Assembly: GCA_017513135.1 (NCBI GenBank)
Contig: JAFWDH010000002.1
Span: forward strand, 93,373 to 157,372
DNA: 64,000 bases
Direction: 5' to 3'
From: Oscillospiraceae bacterium
GTDB lineage: Bacteria; Bacillota; Clostridia; Oscillospirales; Ruminococcaceae
A program made the position numbers and the translations under genes. Below are positions 14,641 through 24,247 of the stretch, one piece after another. The notes below the pieces were generated by a model. It had not been told where the DNA came from. It made no database searches and was given only the letters and a program-made list of their open reading frames with translations. Positions within the stretch are counted from its first letter, which is position 1, and each line of letters starts with the position of its first letter.

Positions 14641-16104
14641 TCAGATTCGTTTTTCGCCGAAGAACTCCGTTATTTCGTCTTTCCTGGTCAGCATCTCGTC
14701 AAATCTGTCAAGATACTCCTGGGGGTACTTGAGATCAAAGACCCTTTTTATCAGGTTGCTCTCAGCGTTCCTGAGCTTAGTCACTGCGCCAGCACCGCAG
14801 GCTATGATGCTCTGGAGCTCATCCATTATGAACAGGTTGTACAGGCATTCCGTCCCCGGTTTCGCATATCCGGTATTCTCAAGACTGTCAACCGTCCCTT
14901 TCTGTCTGTACATATAATACGGAGCATATCCTTTCGCCGTCAGCTCTTCCTGAGCGAAATCGACCATTGCAGAAGCGTCCGGAGAGAATATCTCACTTTC
15001 TGTTTCCCTTAGGAACGAGGCCCGCTTAAGGGTCAACGCGTGGACGGTGATATTCTCCGCTTTCAGTACATCCGCAGCCCACCTGACACTGTGTCTGAAG
15101 CTCTCAAGATCATCTCCCGGAAGACCCGCTATGAGATCGGCGTTGATATTATCGAACCCGAGCGATCTTGCCAGTTCATAACACCTTTCTATGTCAGCCG
15201 CCGTATGTCTTCTTCCGACTTTTCTCAGGACTTCATCATTTGCAGTCTGCGGATTTATGGATATCCTTGTGACCCCCGCTTCTTTCAGGACCAGAAGTTT
15301 CTCTTCTGTTATGGTGTCCGGCCTCCCGGCTTCGACGCTGTATTCTCCTTCAGAAGGCGTTCCGAAATACCGGGCGATAGCCTCCGTGAGTACTCTCAGT
15401 TCATCTGCGCTGAGTACAGATGGGGTCCCTCCTCCTATATATACCGTCTGCATAAGAAGGCCGAGATCCTTTGTAATCCGGGATGTATACTCAAGTTCTC
15501 TGCACAATGCCTCAACATATGCTCCTGTCATGGACCTGTCTCTCTCGACAGTCTTTGAAACGAAAGAACAGTAACTGCATCTGGACGGGCAGAAAGGTAT
15601 AGATACATACAGTGAGAAGCCATTATCTGCGCAGCGTTTTCTCATTCTGAGTCCCGTTTCCGCAGTCATTCTGCACAATTCAGCCTTTCCCGGATCCACA
15701 AGCGAACGCTCCTTGAAGAGCCTTTCCGCTTCTTCCCCGCTCATCCCCTTTTCCATAAGGTCAGCCATATACTTGGCCGGCCTGATGCCGGTCATTATCC
15801 CGAACGGAGGTCTCTTGCCGGTGGCTTCGGACAGCACCTTATACATCATCAGTGCAAGTTCATGCTCCAGTTCTTTTTCCGAAACATCAGTCCCTGCTCT
15901 GTCCCTGCGCTCGATCATGGTGTCTTCGTCGCGGAAAACCACGCTGAGGTCCACGCAGCCATCACCCTGTACCGCTGCAGCTGCGCAGTAGCCGTCATCG
16001 TCATTCTCCGGAGCCCCGGATACTATCTGAGGTCTCCAGTAGAACATCCTCATTATGTTTTCCAGTTCATAATGGAATCTGTCGTCAAGCAGAAATAGTG
16101 TCAT
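14641..16104 (-). CDS. hemZ: Coproporphyrinogen dehydrogenase-like radical SAM protein HemZ
   Basis: A 487-residue radical SAM enzyme of the HemN/HemZ group. An N-terminal accessory domain (about 1-165, with the family's GKRPPFGIMTGIRPAK) precedes the radical SAM core, whose cluster motif is FCPSRCSYCSF (CxxxCxxC); IGGGTPS and the DLIAGLPGD strand follow. HemZ proteins are annotated as oxygen-independent coproporphyrinogen III oxidases, but heme synthesis genes are not visible here, so another radical-SAM role is possible. Starts in a 4-base ATGA overlap with the MBL hydrolase gene, last of the ispDF-to-hemZ train. Confidence 0.88.
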   Translation of the reverse strand: MTLFLLDDRFHYELENIMRMFYWRPQIVSGAPENDDDGYCAAAAVQGDGCVDLSVVFRDEDTMIERRDRAGTDVSEKELEHELALMMYKVLSEATGKRPPFGIMTGIRPAKYMADLMEKGMSGEEAERLFKERSLVDPGKAELCRMTAETGLRMRKRCADNGFSLYVSIPFCPSRCSYCSFVSKTVERDRSMTGAYVEALCRELEYTSRITKDLGLLMQTVYIGGGTPSVLSADELRVLTEAIARYFGTPSEGEYSVEAGRPDTITEEKLLVLKEAGVTRISINPQTANDEVLRKVGRRHTAADIERCYELARSLGFDNINADLIAGLPGDDLESFRHSVRWAADVLKAENITVHALTLKRASFLRETESEIFSPDASAMVDFAQEELTAKGYAPYYMYRQKGTVDSLENTGYAKPGTECLYNLFIMDELQSIIACGAGAVTKLRNAESNLIKRVFDLKYPQEYLDRFDEMLTRKDEITEFFGEKRI

Positions 16105-16670
16105 AGAAAAGGATTGTACTCCATCTCGTGTTTTAGATAAAAGGATTCTCCGTGACCTGGTATCACCGTAAGGTCTCCGTCACTGAATCTCGATTTCAGT
16201 ATTTCAAGTGTCCTGCATAGCGTATTCCAGTCCCCGCCGGGAAGATCGGTCCTTCCGACTGAACCGTGGAACAGCGTATCTCCGCAGAACATATGCTTTC
16301 CCCACAGGTAACAGACTCCCCCTTCGGTATGTCCCGGAGCTGCTATCACTTCAAGGCTGATATCTCCGAATCTGAGCCTTTCGCCGCCATAAAGGAGCTC
16401 ATCAGGTTCTACCGGCATCCTGTAGGCATCCCCTGCGCCTACCAGTACCGGTGCGCCGGTGGCGTCCTTGAGTGCCTGCACGCCTTCGATGTGATCTTCG
16501 TGCCCATGAGTCAGCAGTATCGCCTTAAGCTCCAGACCGTTTTCCGAAAGCAGGTCGATCACCGGAGCAGGATCTCCGCCCGGGTCTATCACGACCGCGG
16601 TGCCTCTGTCGTCCGTAAGCACACAGCAGTTGGCAAACAGCCTTCCCAAAGGTATCACCGAATATTTCAC
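16101..16670 (-). CDS. Metallo-beta-lactamase-fold hydrolase (glyoxalase II-like)
   Basis: About 190 residues with the zinc motif THGHEDHIEG (HxHxDH), AAPGHTEGG, FCGDTLF and VIPGHGE, the four metal-ligand blocks of the single-domain hydroxyacylglutathione-hydrolase-like group. Probably a thioester or other small-molecule hydrolase. The GTG at 16670 is preferred: GGAGGA lies 9 bases before it and it makes a 4-base GTGA overlap with dtd. An ATG three codons earlier sits directly against GGAGGA, too close for initiation. Sits between dtd and hemZ in the train. Confidence 0.88.
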   Translation of the reverse strand: MKYSVIPLGRLFANCCVLTDDRGTAVVIDPGGDPAPVIDLLSENGLELKAILLTHGHEDHIEGVQALKDATGAPVLVGAGDAYRMPVEPDELLYGGERLRFGDISLEVIAAPGHTEGGVCYLWGKHMFCGDTLFHGSVGRTDLPGGDWNTLCRTLEILKSRFSDGDLTVIPGHGESFYLKHEMEYNPFL

Positions 16671-17122
16671 CGCTTCCATTCCTCCGTGTCCAGCATCACG
16701 GTGACCGGTCCGTCATTGCATATCTCCACTTGCATATCAGCTCCGAACTCCCCAGTCTTGACTTCCTTAAGGCCGAGGGAAGACAGTATACGCACATATT
16801 CTTCATATGCATCGACAGCGAGAGGCGGCTTCGCCGCTTCGATGAAACTAGGCCTGTTTCCTTTATGGGTATCCGCAAGCAGTGTGAACTGAGAAACGAC
16901 CATTGCGGACAGTCCAAGTTCCAGCGCTGACAGATTCATTTTATCCTGTTCATCTGTAAAGATGCGAAGATTAGCAGTTTTTTCCGCCAGTTTTCTGCAA
17001 TCCTTTATGTCATCTCCGACAGCACAGCCGAACAAGATAAGGAGACCGGGTCCGGTCTCCCTTGTCTCTTCTCCGTTTATGGTAACCCTGGCGTATTTGA
17101 CTCTCTGTATGAGGGCTTTCAA
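16667..17122 (-). CDS. dtd: D-aminoacyl-tRNA deacylase
   Basis: A 151-residue enzyme that recycles D-aminoacyl-tRNA and Gly-tRNA(Ala). The family hallmarks are present: MKALIQRVKYARV at the N-terminus, VVSQFTLLADTHKGNRPSF (the SQFTL active-site loop) and NDGPVTVMLDT (the Gly-Pro cis motif). Begins at TTG in a 4-base TTGA overlap with the stop of rel, an arrangement of rel and dtd common in Bacillota. Confidence 0.95.
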   Translation of the reverse strand: MKALIQRVKYARVTINGEETRETGPGLLILFGCAVGDDIKDCRKLAEKTANLRIFTDEQDKMNLSALELGLSAMVVSQFTLLADTHKGNRPSFIEAAKPPLAVDAYEEYVRILSSLGLKEVKTGEFGADMQVEICNDGPVTVMLDTEEWKR

Positions 17123-19305
17123 CTGTCAGCACCTATCCTTTCTACGCTCAGCACTCCCTTTATCCTTCTGAGTTTATCCAATGTGGATTCCAGATGGTCC
17201 CTTCCGCTCACCCCTATTGAAAGCTTTATCGCATGGTTGCTATCGCCTTCAGGAGCTGTGTTCATCGAGTATATCGGGATATGGAGAGATGACAGTTTTC
17301 CGCTCACGTCGGCTATCATTCCGGTGCGATCCAGACAGTATATCAGCAGGTCAGCCTTGAACTGTTCCTTGACACTGTCATCCCACCTGGCAGCCACCAT
17401 CCTTGCCCTGCCGTCCTCCGAGTTCATGGAGTTGATCACGTTTTTGCAGTCTTTCTTGTGTATCGATACACCTTTTCCTCTGGTGATGAATCCTACTATC
17501 TCATCGCCCGGAAGAGGATTACAGCATCTCGAGAATCTGATCAGACAGCTGTCGAGCCCTTCTATAATGACTCCGTCCACAGCCTTGGCCCTGGTGATCG
17601 GGACCTCATGTACCGGGACATTTACGACTTCATCGGGTTCCTCTGCCTTTTTTATCTTTTCATATTCTTCTCTTGCCTTTGGCATGATACGGTTGAGAGG
17701 AATGCCGCCGTATCCTATTTCAGCAAGGAGCTCTTCTCTGGTATTTACTCTCTGTCTTCTGACCAGTTCATCAAGAAAATCGCCGTATTTCTCAGGCGGA
17801 ATGCGTATGAGTTCCTTACGGAGCTCCTTCTCCAGCATATTCCTGCCTTCTGCGATATTCTCCTCGCGGCGTTCTCTCTTGAACCAGCCTCTGATCTTGG
17901 ATCTCGCTCCGCTGGTCTGAACTATATTGAGCCAGTCTCTGGAAGGTCCTTTATCCTTTGGCCCCAGGATGATCTCGACCACTTCACTGGAGTTGACTTT
18001 GTAACTTATCGGAACTATCCTTCCGTTCACCTTCGCGCCTGTCATTCTGTTGCCTACTGCAGTATGTATTGCATAGGCGAAATCTATGACCGTTGCGCCG
18101 GCCGGAAGGTCGATGACATCCCCCTTAGGCGTCAGGACGAATACCTCTTCCGGCAGCAGGTCGCTCTTTATGGAACGCAGCAGATCCGTAGCATCCGGAG
18201 ACTCCTTGAGGCTCTCCAGTAGCTGACGGACCCATTCCAGCCTTTCATCAAAATTGTCGCTGCTGTCATTGACTCCGGCCTTATACTTCCAGTGCGCGGC
18301 TACTCCGTATTCAGCGGCGCGGTGCATCTCAAAAGTCCTTATCTGGATCTCAAACGGAGTGGCGTTTTTTGCGATCACTGTCGTATGCAGCGACTGGTAC
18401 ATGTTGCTCTTGGGAGATGAGATATAGTCCTTGAACCTCTTTGGTATAGGTGTGTACATATCATGCACGACTCCCAGGGCGTTGTAGCACTCAGACACAG
18501 TGTCAACAAGGATCCTTATGGCATAGATATCATATATCTCTTCCATACTGCGGTTCTGGATGATCAGTTTCCTGTAGATCCCGTAGATCGTCTTTATCCT
18601 GGCCTGTATCTCTACATGCCCCATTCCGTTCTCTTTGAGCCTTTCCCTAATCTCATCCGTCAGAGTCTCAATAAGCGGACCGTTCTTTTCCTGAAGGTCC
18701 TCCAGCATCATGCTGATCTCGTTGTACGCATCCGGATCAAGGTATTTCAAGGACAGATCCTGGAGCTCATCGTTGAGGTTTTCCATCCCGAGCCGGTGAG
18801 CGATCGGAGCGTAGACTTCCATGGTCTCTCTGGATTTGTTTCTCCTTTTATCCTCGGCCATGTAGTCCATAGTCCGCATATTATGAAGGCGGTCGTTGAG
18901 CTTGATGATCATGACACGTATGTCTTTGCTCATTGCAAGCAGCATCTTTCTCAGGTTCTCTGCCTGCTCTTCCTCAACACTTGAGAAGGAGATCTTACCG
19001 AGTTTTGTGACCCCGTTCACGAGCTCAGCCACTTCCGGTCCGAACCCTGTCTCTATTTCCTCCAGCGATGTATCAGTATCCTCTACCACATCGTGAAGCA
19101 GGGCGGCGCAGATACACTGGTCGTCCATCCCGAGATCGACAAGATATGATGCCACGGCCAGCGGATGAATTATATAAGGCTCGCCGCTGCGTCTTTTCTG
19201 CCCCTCATGACGCTCTGCCGCAAAATCATATGCCTTCTCTATCAGCGCAAGGTCATAGTTCCTGCCGCTCTTCACTATTGAGTTTTTAAGATCTTCAAAC
19301 GTCAT
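17119..19305 (-). CDS. relA: Bifunctional (p)ppGpp synthetase/hydrolase (Rel/SpoT family)
   Basis: 728 residues with all Rel domains in order: HD hydrolase (about 40-155, with ALLHDVVEDTD), RelA/SpoT synthetase (about 235-345, with YQSLHTTV and the IQIRT strand), TGS (about 390-450, VFVLTPKGDVIDLP), zinc-finger-like/CC domain (about 590-630, RFSRCCNPLPGDEIVGFITRGKGVSIH) and a C-terminal ACT domain. Both HD and synthetase motifs are intact, so it should make and break the stringent-response alarmone. The ribosome binding site is weak (AAAAGAAA). Lies 25 bases after recJ and overlaps dtd. Confidence 0.96.
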   Translation of the reverse strand: MTFEDLKNSIVKSGRNYDLALIEKAYDFAAERHEGQKRRSGEPYIIHPLAVASYLVDLGMDDQCICAALLHDVVEDTDTSLEEIETGFGPEVAELVNGVTKLGKISFSSVEEEQAENLRKMLLAMSKDIRVMIIKLNDRLHNMRTMDYMAEDKRRNKSRETMEVYAPIAHRLGMENLNDELQDLSLKYLDPDAYNEISMMLEDLQEKNGPLIETLTDEIRERLKENGMGHVEIQARIKTIYGIYRKLIIQNRSMEEIYDIYAIRILVDTVSECYNALGVVHDMYTPIPKRFKDYISSPKSNMYQSLHTTVIAKNATPFEIQIRTFEMHRAAEYGVAAHWKYKAGVNDSSDNFDERLEWVRQLLESLKESPDATDLLRSIKSDLLPEEVFVLTPKGDVIDLPAGATVIDFAYAIHTAVGNRMTGAKVNGRIVPISYKVNSSEVVEIILGPKDKGPSRDWLNIVQTSGARSKIRGWFKRERREENIAEGRNMLEKELRKELIRIPPEKYGDFLDELVRRQRVNTREELLAEIGYGGIPLNRIMPKAREEYEKIKKAEEPDEVVNVPVHEVPITRAKAVDGVIIEGLDSCLIRFSRCCNPLPGDEIVGFITRGKGVSIHKKDCKNVINSMNSEDGRARMVAARWDDSVKEQFKADLLIYCLDRTGMIADVSGKLSSLHIPIYSMNTAPEGDSNHAIKLSIGVSGRDHLESTLDKLRRIKGVLSVERIGADS

Positions 19306-19330
19306 TTTCTTTTCGCAGTTATGTTGTATA

Positions 19331-21361
19331 TCAGTTCTTACAGATCGCTCTGAATGTAGGTGAGTCCATCAGATCCTTTTTCGTATCTGTCGGGACAGTC
19401 ACTATTATCTCCTTATTCCCGTCAACCTGCTCCCTTTTGGCAAGCCCCAGTTCGGCAAACACTCTCAGGAGGGCAAGTATTTTCCCCAGAGGCATGTCTT
19501 TTATCTTTCCGCTGAGTCCCGCTCCGCATGAGACAAGAACCTCTCTTCTTGCCATGCATCTGTAAACTTCCGCTGCGTCGTTTCTGTCCGACCTGAGCAG
19601 AGAGTTCTCGCTGCAGTGACCTGACATGTTGAGCCTTCTGAGTTCCTCGAACGAATCGATGTCTTCCTTCGTAAGGGAAGCTCTCCTGATGTCTATCACC
19701 TTGACAGACACCATGGTCCTGATCTGCCCGTTATAGAGTGAGAGGCTGACCACCACATCGACCTTCTCCCCAATGTCAAACGGGACCTGACACGGCTTCG
19801 TGCCGAAAAGCGCTCCGTAGAACTGTTTCTCACCGGTCCTGAAACTGATCCGCGCATGTCTTTCTCCAAGAGGATATATCCCCTCCACCATGCAGTTTCT
19901 CACCACGAAATATGGCTGACAGTTGCAGTTACCGAACGGTTTCAGGATATCAAGTCCTCTGACTTCATCTTCATTCACTTCTCTGGAACATACTTCTGCA
20001 TCTATCTTGATGGAAGCTATTCTGTAATCCTCTGTATGCTCACGGCAGTACTGGCGTATCCTGTCCTTCAACTCAGGAATCTTTTCCGCTCTGATGGTAA
20101 ATCCCGCCGCCATATCATGCCCGCCGAATTTCTCCATCAGGTCGGAACAGCTTGAGAGCATATTGTAAAGTGAAAACCCTTCTATGCTCCTTCCCGAACC
20201 CTTGGCAGTCTCACCGTCAAGAGAGATGACTATTGCCGGTTTGTCGTATTTGTCTACAAGTCTGGAACTGGCGATACCCATAACGCCCGGATGCAGTCCT
20301 TCCGCCGCTACAACAAAGACCGGATCTGAACTGTAGCTGATATCCTTCGAGATTATACTGTTGATCTTCTCAGTGGTCTCCTGTTCGACCTTCTGCCTCT
20401 GCCTGTTGAGCTCATCTATCTCGCCGGCTATACGCCTCGCCTCAGCCTCATCCTCAGTAAGAAGGAGTTCCAGCGCAAGATTCTCGTTTCCCATCCTTCC
20501 GGCAGCATTCAATCTGGGTGCCAGATTGAACGCTACGTTCATCTCGTTAACGGATTCTATGTCCACACCGGTAGTCTCGCACAGCGCTTCTATTCCGGGG
20601 CATCCGCAGTAGGGCATCTGCGCCAGTCCTTCCCTGACGAACAGCCTGTTATCACTGACCATCGGCATAATGTCGCTGATCGTTCCTATGGCCGCCAGGA
20701 ACCCGTATGACTCCACCGCTTCTGTCACCGATATGCCTTCCAGCGCCGCTGCAGTCTTCAGAGCAACACCGACACCTGCCAGGTCCCTGAATCCGGACTT
20801 ATCGTCCTCCCTGTGCGGATTTATAACAGCAATCGCATCAGGGATCCTGTCCTGAACCATATGGTGGTCTGTGATAACGATGTCAATTCCTGTACTCCTG
20901 GCATATACCGCTTCATCAAAGGCCGAAATACCATTATCCACCGTAACAATAAGCCCGACACCGTTCTCAGCAAGAGAGTCTATAGCTTCCGCAGACAGTC
21001 CGTATCCCGTTGTATCCCTGCTCGGCAATGAACAGATAACATCCGCTCCGAGCCCTTTCAGGCACCTGTACATAAGCGTAGTAGCCGTGAGCCCGTCCAC
21101 GTCATAATCCCCGAATATCGCTATTCTCTCGCCCCGATCAATCGCTTTGTGAATACGTTCCACAGCACGGTCCATGTCTTTCAGGAGGAAGGGATCGTCC
21201 GAGCTGAGTTCGCCCGCAAGAAAGCTTCTGATCTCTTCCGGATCAGAATACCCTCTTCCGGCGAGAACAAGTGCAGCCAGGTGTGTTACTCCAAGCTCTT
21301 TCTCGATCATCGCCGCTTTCTCGCGGTCAGGTTGACTGACAACCCATCTCTTGATATTCAT
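19331..21361 (-). CDS. recJ: Single-stranded-DNA-specific exonuclease RecJ
   Basis: 676 residues. DHH phosphoesterase motifs are clear: AIFGDYDVDGLTATTLMYR (motif I), VTVDNGISA and VITDHHMV (motif III), followed by the DHHA1 domain (FGGHDMAAGFTI) and the OB-like C-terminal domain. Degrades single-stranded DNA 5' to 3' in recombination and mismatch repair. Start at MNIKRWVV is set by GGGAGGAAG; a longer in-frame start is disfavoured. Member of the ispDF-to-hemZ train. Confidence 0.95.
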   Translation of the reverse strand: MNIKRWVVSQPDREKAAMIEKELGVTHLAALVLAGRGYSDPEEIRSFLAGELSSDDPFLLKDMDRAVERIHKAIDRGERIAIFGDYDVDGLTATTLMYRCLKGLGADVICSLPSRDTTGYGLSAEAIDSLAENGVGLIVTVDNGISAFDEAVYARSTGIDIVITDHHMVQDRIPDAIAVINPHREDDKSGFRDLAGVGVALKTAAALEGISVTEAVESYGFLAAIGTISDIMPMVSDNRLFVREGLAQMPYCGCPGIEALCETTGVDIESVNEMNVAFNLAPRLNAAGRMGNENLALELLLTEDEAEARRIAGEIDELNRQRQKVEQETTEKINSIISKDISYSSDPVFVVAAEGLHPGVMGIASSRLVDKYDKPAIVISLDGETAKGSGRSIEGFSLYNMLSSCSDLMEKFGGHDMAAGFTIRAEKIPELKDRIRQYCREHTEDYRIASIKIDAEVCSREVNEDEVRGLDILKPFGNCNCQPYFVVRNCMVEGIYPLGERHARISFRTGEKQFYGALFGTKPCQVPFDIGEKVDVVVSLSLYNGQIRTMVSVKVIDIRRASLTKEDIDSFEELRRLNMSGHCSENSLLRSDRNDAAEVYRCMARREVLVSCGAGLSGKIKDMPLGKILALLRVFAELGLAKREQVDGNKEIIVTVPTDTKKDLMDSPTFRAICKN

Positions 21362-21398
21362 CGCAGCTTCCTCCCTGCGTTTTCTTCCGCTCTTTCTA

Positions 21399-22976
21399 TC
21401 AGCCGCGGAACGGGCAGTATTTCTCAATGATTGCAGCCGCTGTCCTCAGTCCGTCTACAGCGGAGCTTACGATCCCTCCGGCATAGCCGGCTCCTTCTCC
21501 GCAGGGATACAATCCCTGTATCCCAACTGCCTGTCTGTTCTCATCCCTGTTGATCCTGACAGGTGCGGATGTCCTGGTCTCCACTCCCGTCAGAACAGCT
21601 TCAGAATCCGAGAAGCAGTCCATCTTGTCTGCGAACGCTCTTAAACCGCCTCTCAGGCACTCCGACAGTTCAGAACCCAGTATTTTTTCGAGGTCAAAAG
21701 GAACCACCCCTCTCGGGTAAGACGGTTCTATCCTTCCCTTGCGAAGTCCTTTTTTCCCATCCAGAAACGAGCCGACGTCGCTTGCCGGGGCAGAATATCC
21801 TCCGCCCGCGGCGGCATAAGCTGCTCTCTCCAGATTTCTCTGGAAATCCATCGCCCTGACGGGACTTGACCCGAAGTCTTCGGGTCCCACAGAGACACAT
21901 ACGGCACTGTTGGCGTTTTTCCCGTCGCGGAGATACCTGCTCATTCCGTTCGTCACAATAGCCCCGCTTTCGGACGCTGCAGCCACAACAGTCCCCCCTG
22001 GGCACATGCAGAAAGTATATACACCTCTGCCTCCGACATGTGCGGAAAGATTATATTCACCCTTTGGAAGTCTCGGGTCTCCGGCAAACCTGCCGTAAAG
22101 CGATCGGTCCACATCCTCCTGCAGATGTTCGATCCTGAATCCGACCGAGAACGGTTTCGCCGTTATCAGCGCTCCGTGCGACATCAGCATGGAATAAGTA
22201 TCTCTTGCGCTGTGTCCGCATGCCAGGACTACTGTCTCGACCGGAATGTCGTTCCCAGCGCATCTGACCCGTGTGATCCTCCCGTCTTCTACGGTTATAT
22301 CCTCCACGCGGCTGAGAAATCTCACTTCTCCGCCGTTTTCTATTATTTTTTCCCTGATCCTCTTTATGATCCCTCTGAGATTATCCGTTCCTATGTGCGG
22401 CTTTGCCTTTGTAAGAATGTCATCCGGAGCGCCGAAGAAACAGAATGTGTTCAGAACGTAATCACAAAGCCCGTCATTAATCCTTGTAGTGAGCTTCCCG
22501 TCCGAGAACGTACCGGCTCCTCCTTCACCGAACTGTATGTTAGTGTCTGTATCCAGATCCCCGCTGAGGAAAAACGAATCCACCTTTGCGGTCCTTGTAT
22601 CCACATCCGCCCCTCGCTCCAGGAGGATAGGCATATAGCCGTATTCAGACAGAAGATAAGCGGCAAACAGACCGGCAGGACCGGCCCCAACTACTACCGG
22701 CCGGTAGTTCATTCTCTCCGTGCCGTGATGGGGTCTCAGCTGCTGCATCTCGGAATACTGCATCTCCTTTGCGGATGAAGCGATCCTCTTTTCCGCCTCA
22801 GCATCCCCGAGTGAAGCAGTCACGGAGCACACCATAGTTGCCTGACCGCGGCGCATATCGTAAGACACCCGTCTTAATGTATAGTCTCCAGGATGACCTA
22901 CCCTTTTAAACGCTTCTCTTTCCGCGTCTTCTTTGGTACTGCCGAGAGGAAGCCTGATTCCGGACACGATGATCAT
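21399..22976 (-). CDS. FAD-dependent dehydrogenase of COG2509
   Basis: A 525-residue flavoprotein. After a 70-residue N-terminal domain (RLPLGSTKEDAEREAFKRVG), a Rossmann FAD site RPVVVGAGPAGLFAAYLLSEYG; TNIQFGEGGAGTFSDGKL and a C-terminal YPCGEGAGYAGGIVSSAVDGL second FAD-contact motif are typical of this uncharacterised family of about 525 residues. The reaction is unknown. Overlaps cdaR by 4 bases (ATGA). Confidence 0.85.
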   Translation of the reverse strand: MIIVSGIRLPLGSTKEDAEREAFKRVGHPGDYTLRRVSYDMRRGQATMVCSVTASLGDAEAEKRIASSAKEMQYSEMQQLRPHHGTERMNYRPVVVGAGPAGLFAAYLLSEYGYMPILLERGADVDTRTAKVDSFFLSGDLDTDTNIQFGEGGAGTFSDGKLTTRINDGLCDYVLNTFCFFGAPDDILTKAKPHIGTDNLRGIIKRIREKIIENGGEVRFLSRVEDITVEDGRITRVRCAGNDIPVETVVLACGHSARDTYSMLMSHGALITAKPFSVGFRIEHLQEDVDRSLYGRFAGDPRLPKGEYNLSAHVGGRGVYTFCMCPGGTVVAAASESGAIVTNGMSRYLRDGKNANSAVCVSVGPEDFGSSPVRAMDFQRNLERAAYAAAGGGYSAPASDVGSFLDGKKGLRKGRIEPSYPRGVVPFDLEKILGSELSECLRGGLRAFADKMDCFSDSEAVLTGVETRTSAPVRINRDENRQAVGIQGLYPCGEGAGYAGGIVSSAVDGLRTAAAIIEKYCPFRG

Positions 22977-24247
22977 TTTCTCGTGACCTCGACGTTTACG
23001 GTGTACGTTCCCAATACCCAGACAGAGCTGCTGGAGGGAATAATGATATCCACCGGGACGGACTGCGTGCCGTTTTCCGCTTTGAGCAGAGACGCATCCA
23101 CTACAGCGACCAGTGCCCCTGCCCCGAGTCCGCTGACGGTTTCAGCCTCACCTATGACATTTACTCCGCTGATCCTGTCAGTGAGAATACTGACTTCATA
23201 TCCTTCCGGTATGTTGGAAGCTCTAATGTCATTTACAGTCATCTTCCTGGAGTCCAGTCCTTCCGGATCAAATTTGACGGATATGGAATCTGCCCCGTCA
23301 AGATTCACGTAACCTGAAGGCAATGTGACTTCAAACTGATATGTTGCGCCGAGATCAAGTGTCGCTATGTCGACATACCCGGCTGTCCTGACCGTTTCAG
23401 GAGCTGCAGAACCTCCCGCGTAAGCGACACTGATCTTCGAGGGAGAGAGGGAGTATTTCAGTATCGTCGTGTCAAATCCAGCAGGCACGTTAGTGAATTC
23501 TATATCAAAACTCAGTTCGCTTTCTCTGTATACGGGCACCAGCACCTCGGCAGTCGCCGTATCCATTCTGAGAAGGTCCGTCGATATCTCGTTGTCCTCC
23601 GCATCATAAAGATGTATCGTTCCGGCAACGGTCGATGAGGAGGAGAGGTCGCCCATGAGCGTACCTTCCGCAGTGACCTTTCTGATCCTGTCCACTGTCT
23701 CCCGGCTCCCTACTATCGTGACATATGCCGGAGATGCCACCATCGGCTGAACGACATATCCGTCAGCGAGCGTGAACCCGCTCACCGATGGGGTGATCTG
23801 GAACCGTTTCGTTACGGATTCATCAAACGTCAGAACGAGCCTTGAAGGATCCACAGACTTGATCTCAAAGTTGAGGAGCTGATTGTTCTTGGTGGCATTC
23901 AGGGTAATGTTATATGTGCCGGCTTCCGTGACCTTGGAGAAATCCGGCGTTACAGTAATGCTGTCGGAAGTGAGGCTGCCGATGATGCTCCTGTCTCCGG
24001 AGACCGTGACGCTGGCTCTATATTCTGTTTCTCCGCTGTCGATCAGATCAAGCCCCAGCGACTGGTAACTCGCCCCCGTCGACGGGATCTCCACTATGAT
24101 ATTGTCTATCGTTCTTGTGCTGATGCTGTTGACCGAGAGAGCCACGAAGGCCCAGATCACTATCGCAAGCACCAGCGACAGGATCATCAGCTTCGGTTTG
24201 TTTGTCAGCCAGTCTGAGAACAGATCCTTGAACCAGTCTTTTTTCAC
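22973..24247 (-). CDS. cdaR: YbbR-domain protein CdaR, regulator of the diadenylate cyclase
   Basis: 424 residues: an N-terminal membrane helix (LMILSLVLAIVIWAFVALSVN) and four YbbR-type beta repeats of about 80-90 residues each, outside the membrane. This architecture and position match CdaR, which binds and modulates CdaA. The start is GTG, in a GTGA overlap with the cdaA stop codon. Confidence 0.93.
   Translation of the reverse strand: MKKDWFKDLFSDWLTNKPKLMILSLVLAIVIWAFVALSVNSISTRTIDNIIVEIPSTGASYQSLGLDLIDSGETEYRASVTVSGDRSIIGSLTSDSITVTPDFSKVTEAGTYNITLNATKNNQLLNFEIKSVDPSRLVLTFDESVTKRFQITPSVSGFTLADGYVVQPMVASPAYVTIVGSRETVDRIRKVTAEGTLMGDLSSSSTVAGTIHLYDAEDNEISTDLLRMDTATAEVLVPVYRESELSFDIEFTNVPAGFDTTILKYSLSPSKISVAYAGGSAAPETVRTAGYVDIATLDLGATYQFEVTLPSGYVNLDGADSISVKFDPEGLDSRKMTVNDIRASNIPEGYEVSILTDRISGVNVIGEAETVSGLGAGALVAVVDASLLKAENGTQSVPVDIIIPSSSSVWVLGTYTVNVEVTRK

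Noticed and set aside
13963..15012. 349-codon plus-strand ORF crossing the zinc-ribbon gene and hemZ
   Set aside because: Antisense to two convincing genes and across a terminator and promoter; Phe/Ser/Leu-rich shadow.
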